Shown one piece after another: positions 6,463-6,997 of a stretch of 6,997 bases of DNA. This stretch comes from Rhodospirillales bacterium (GTDB lineage Bacteria; Pseudomonadota; Alphaproteobacteria; Rhodospirillales; UBA2165), in NCBI GenBank assembly GCA_013204125.1, contig JABMOP010000006.1:1-6997 (forward strand), in the 5' to 3' direction. The notes below the pieces were generated by a model that was given only the letters and a program-made list of their open reading frames with translations, ran no database searches and had not been told where the DNA came from. Both the position numbers and the translations under genes were made by a program. Within the stretch, counting starts at the first letter, position 1. Every line of letters starts with the position of its first letter.

Positions 6463-6836
6463 TTTCACGTGGATTTAAGCAGCTAATGGCCGAGGCCAAT
6501 GCGATGATTGATACGGTGTCGGTTCATGACGCCCAACAAAGCGCCGGCTCCGATGATGTGGTATTTGTCGATGTGCGGGAGAAGCACGAATATGAGAGCG
6601 GCCACGTTGCTGGTTCGGCCCATGCGCCGCGTGGGTTTTTGGAATTGATCGCCGACCCGGAAGGGCCGATGCACAATGAGGCCCTGGTCAGCGGGAAAAA
6701 ACTAATCCTTTATTGCGGCACCGGCGGGCGTTCGGCCCTGGCCGCCAAGACGCTGATGGATATGGGGCTGGAAAATGTCGCCAGCCTCGCCGGTGGTTTT
6801 GCCGCCTGGAAAGAAGCCGGTGGCGCTATCGAATAA
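6459..6836 (+). CDS. Single-domain rhodanese-like sulfurtransferase
   Basis: This is a small cytosolic protein of 125 residues with one rhodanese fold. Such proteins carry persulfide sulfur on a cysteine and pass it to acceptors such as thiols or cyanide; the physiological partner cannot be read from sequence. The domain spans about residues 18-122: VVFVDVREKHEYESGHVAGS (34-53), APRG (56-59), the active-site loop CGTGGRS with Cys86 as the likely nucleophile, and LAGGFAAWKEAGG (110-122) at the end. The six-residue loop after Cys86 is the size expected for sulfur-handling rhodaneses rather than Cdc25-type phosphatases. The start at 6459 keeps KQLMAEANA, which resembles the N-terminus of alphaproteobacterial relatives as I remember them; internal ATGs at 6486 and 6504 are alternatives, the latter with GAGG 8 bases upstream. 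It lies 63 bases after trpE and may have its own promoter. Confidence 0.9.
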   Translation: MISRGFKQLMAEANAMIDTVSVHDAQQSAGSDDVVFVDVREKHEYESGHVAGSAHAPRGFLELIADPEGPMHNEALVSGKKLILYCGTGGRSALAAKTLMDMGLENVASLAGGFAAWKEAGGAIE

Positions 6837-6857
6837 GACGGCACGGAAAATAGCGCC
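6822..6857. terminator. Weak inverted repeat at the rhodanese 3' end
   Basis: GGCGCTAT (6822-6829) and ATAGCGCC (6850-6857) are exact reverse complements, with a 20-base loop that contains the rhodanese stop codon. The repeat ends one base before the stop codon of the converging gene. No T tract follows on either strand, so it is at best a weak bidirectional termination signal. Confidence 0.3.
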
Positions 6858-6858
6858 G

Positions 6859-6997
6859 CTAGAATAAATTTAAGTAATTGGACGAACGTAAGTCCGGGAA
6901 GACATCGCCGATCAAAGCCTGCGGCCACGGCAGATGCAGGCCCATCTGGAGCAAGCCGTAGCAAAAAATTGTGCTTCCAACCGCGATGATCAGGGTC
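6859..6997 (-). CDS. C-terminus of a small membrane protein, possibly TctB family (partial)
   Basis: A frame open from the right edge to TAG (6861-6859) gives 45 residues. It begins with a hydrophobic stretch, TLIIAVGSTIFCYGLLQMGL, followed by HLPWPQALIGD and a polar tail ending SNYLNLF. A last transmembrane helix followed by a short 'LP' segment resembles the C-terminus of TctB, the small membrane subunit of tripartite tricarboxylate transporters. That assignment rests on remembered family character, not a full domain. The gene converges on the rhodanese, with 22 bases between the two stops. If it is TctB, tctA would be expected downstream of it (leftward), but the rhodanese is there, so order or identity would be atypical. 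Any small polytopic membrane protein remains possible. Confidence 0.4.
   Translation of the reverse strand, partial: TLIIAVGSTIFCYGLLQMGLHLPWPQALIGDVFPDLRSSNYLNLF

Overview
The window is a compact housekeeping stretch of about 7 kb from an alphaproteobacterial chromosome, most likely of Rhodospirillales-like affinity. That placement is inference from three things: the CTP synthase wording (ARRTDNVTTGQIY, GICFGMQ), the gene set tpiA / secG / pyrG divergent from a PpiD-type SurA_N protein and trpE, and a short rhodanese of a form familiar from alphaproteobacteria. Base composition is moderately GC-rich. No insertion sequence, CRISPR array, tRNA or rRNA is visible. The longest stretch without a gene is 179 bases.

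Layout. Positions 1-2786 hold three leftward genes. tpiA (triosephosphate isomerase, 2022-2786) is followed by secG (protein-export channel subunit, 1552-1911) and pyrG (CTP synthase, starts at 1457 and runs off the left edge after 485 codons). The gaps are 110 and 94 bases, so one transcript is plausible. Positions 2787-2965 form a divergent control region with a GC-rich hairpin, a candidate sigma-70 promoter and two TTGC/GCAA dyads. Rightward from 2966 come ppiD (membrane-anchored periplasmic chaperone / prolyl isomerase-like protein), trpE (anthranilate synthase component I; GTG start 4 bases after the ppiD stop, with its Shine-Dalgarno inside the end of ppiD) and a single-domain rhodanese (6459-6836). 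At the right edge, a leftward gene converging on the rhodanese is represented only by its C-terminal 45 codons and resembles a TctB-type small membrane protein.

How the genes fit together. They are core-metabolism and envelope genes: glycolysis/gluconeogenesis (tpiA), protein export (secG), folding of exported proteins (ppiD), CTP supply (pyrG) and the first step of tryptophan synthesis (trpE). Their grouping reflects conserved gene order rather than a single pathway. The main local oddity is that trpE is not followed by trpG, trpD or trpC. The glutaminase partner must be encoded elsewhere, and a rhodanese and an apparent transporter-type gene occupy the place where trpG would be expected.

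I see no strong candidate for a previously undescribed system. The points most worth a second look are the structured divergent region, the hairpin directly in front of the pyrG start, the missing parvulin histidine in PpiD, and the separation of trpE from the rest of its pathway.
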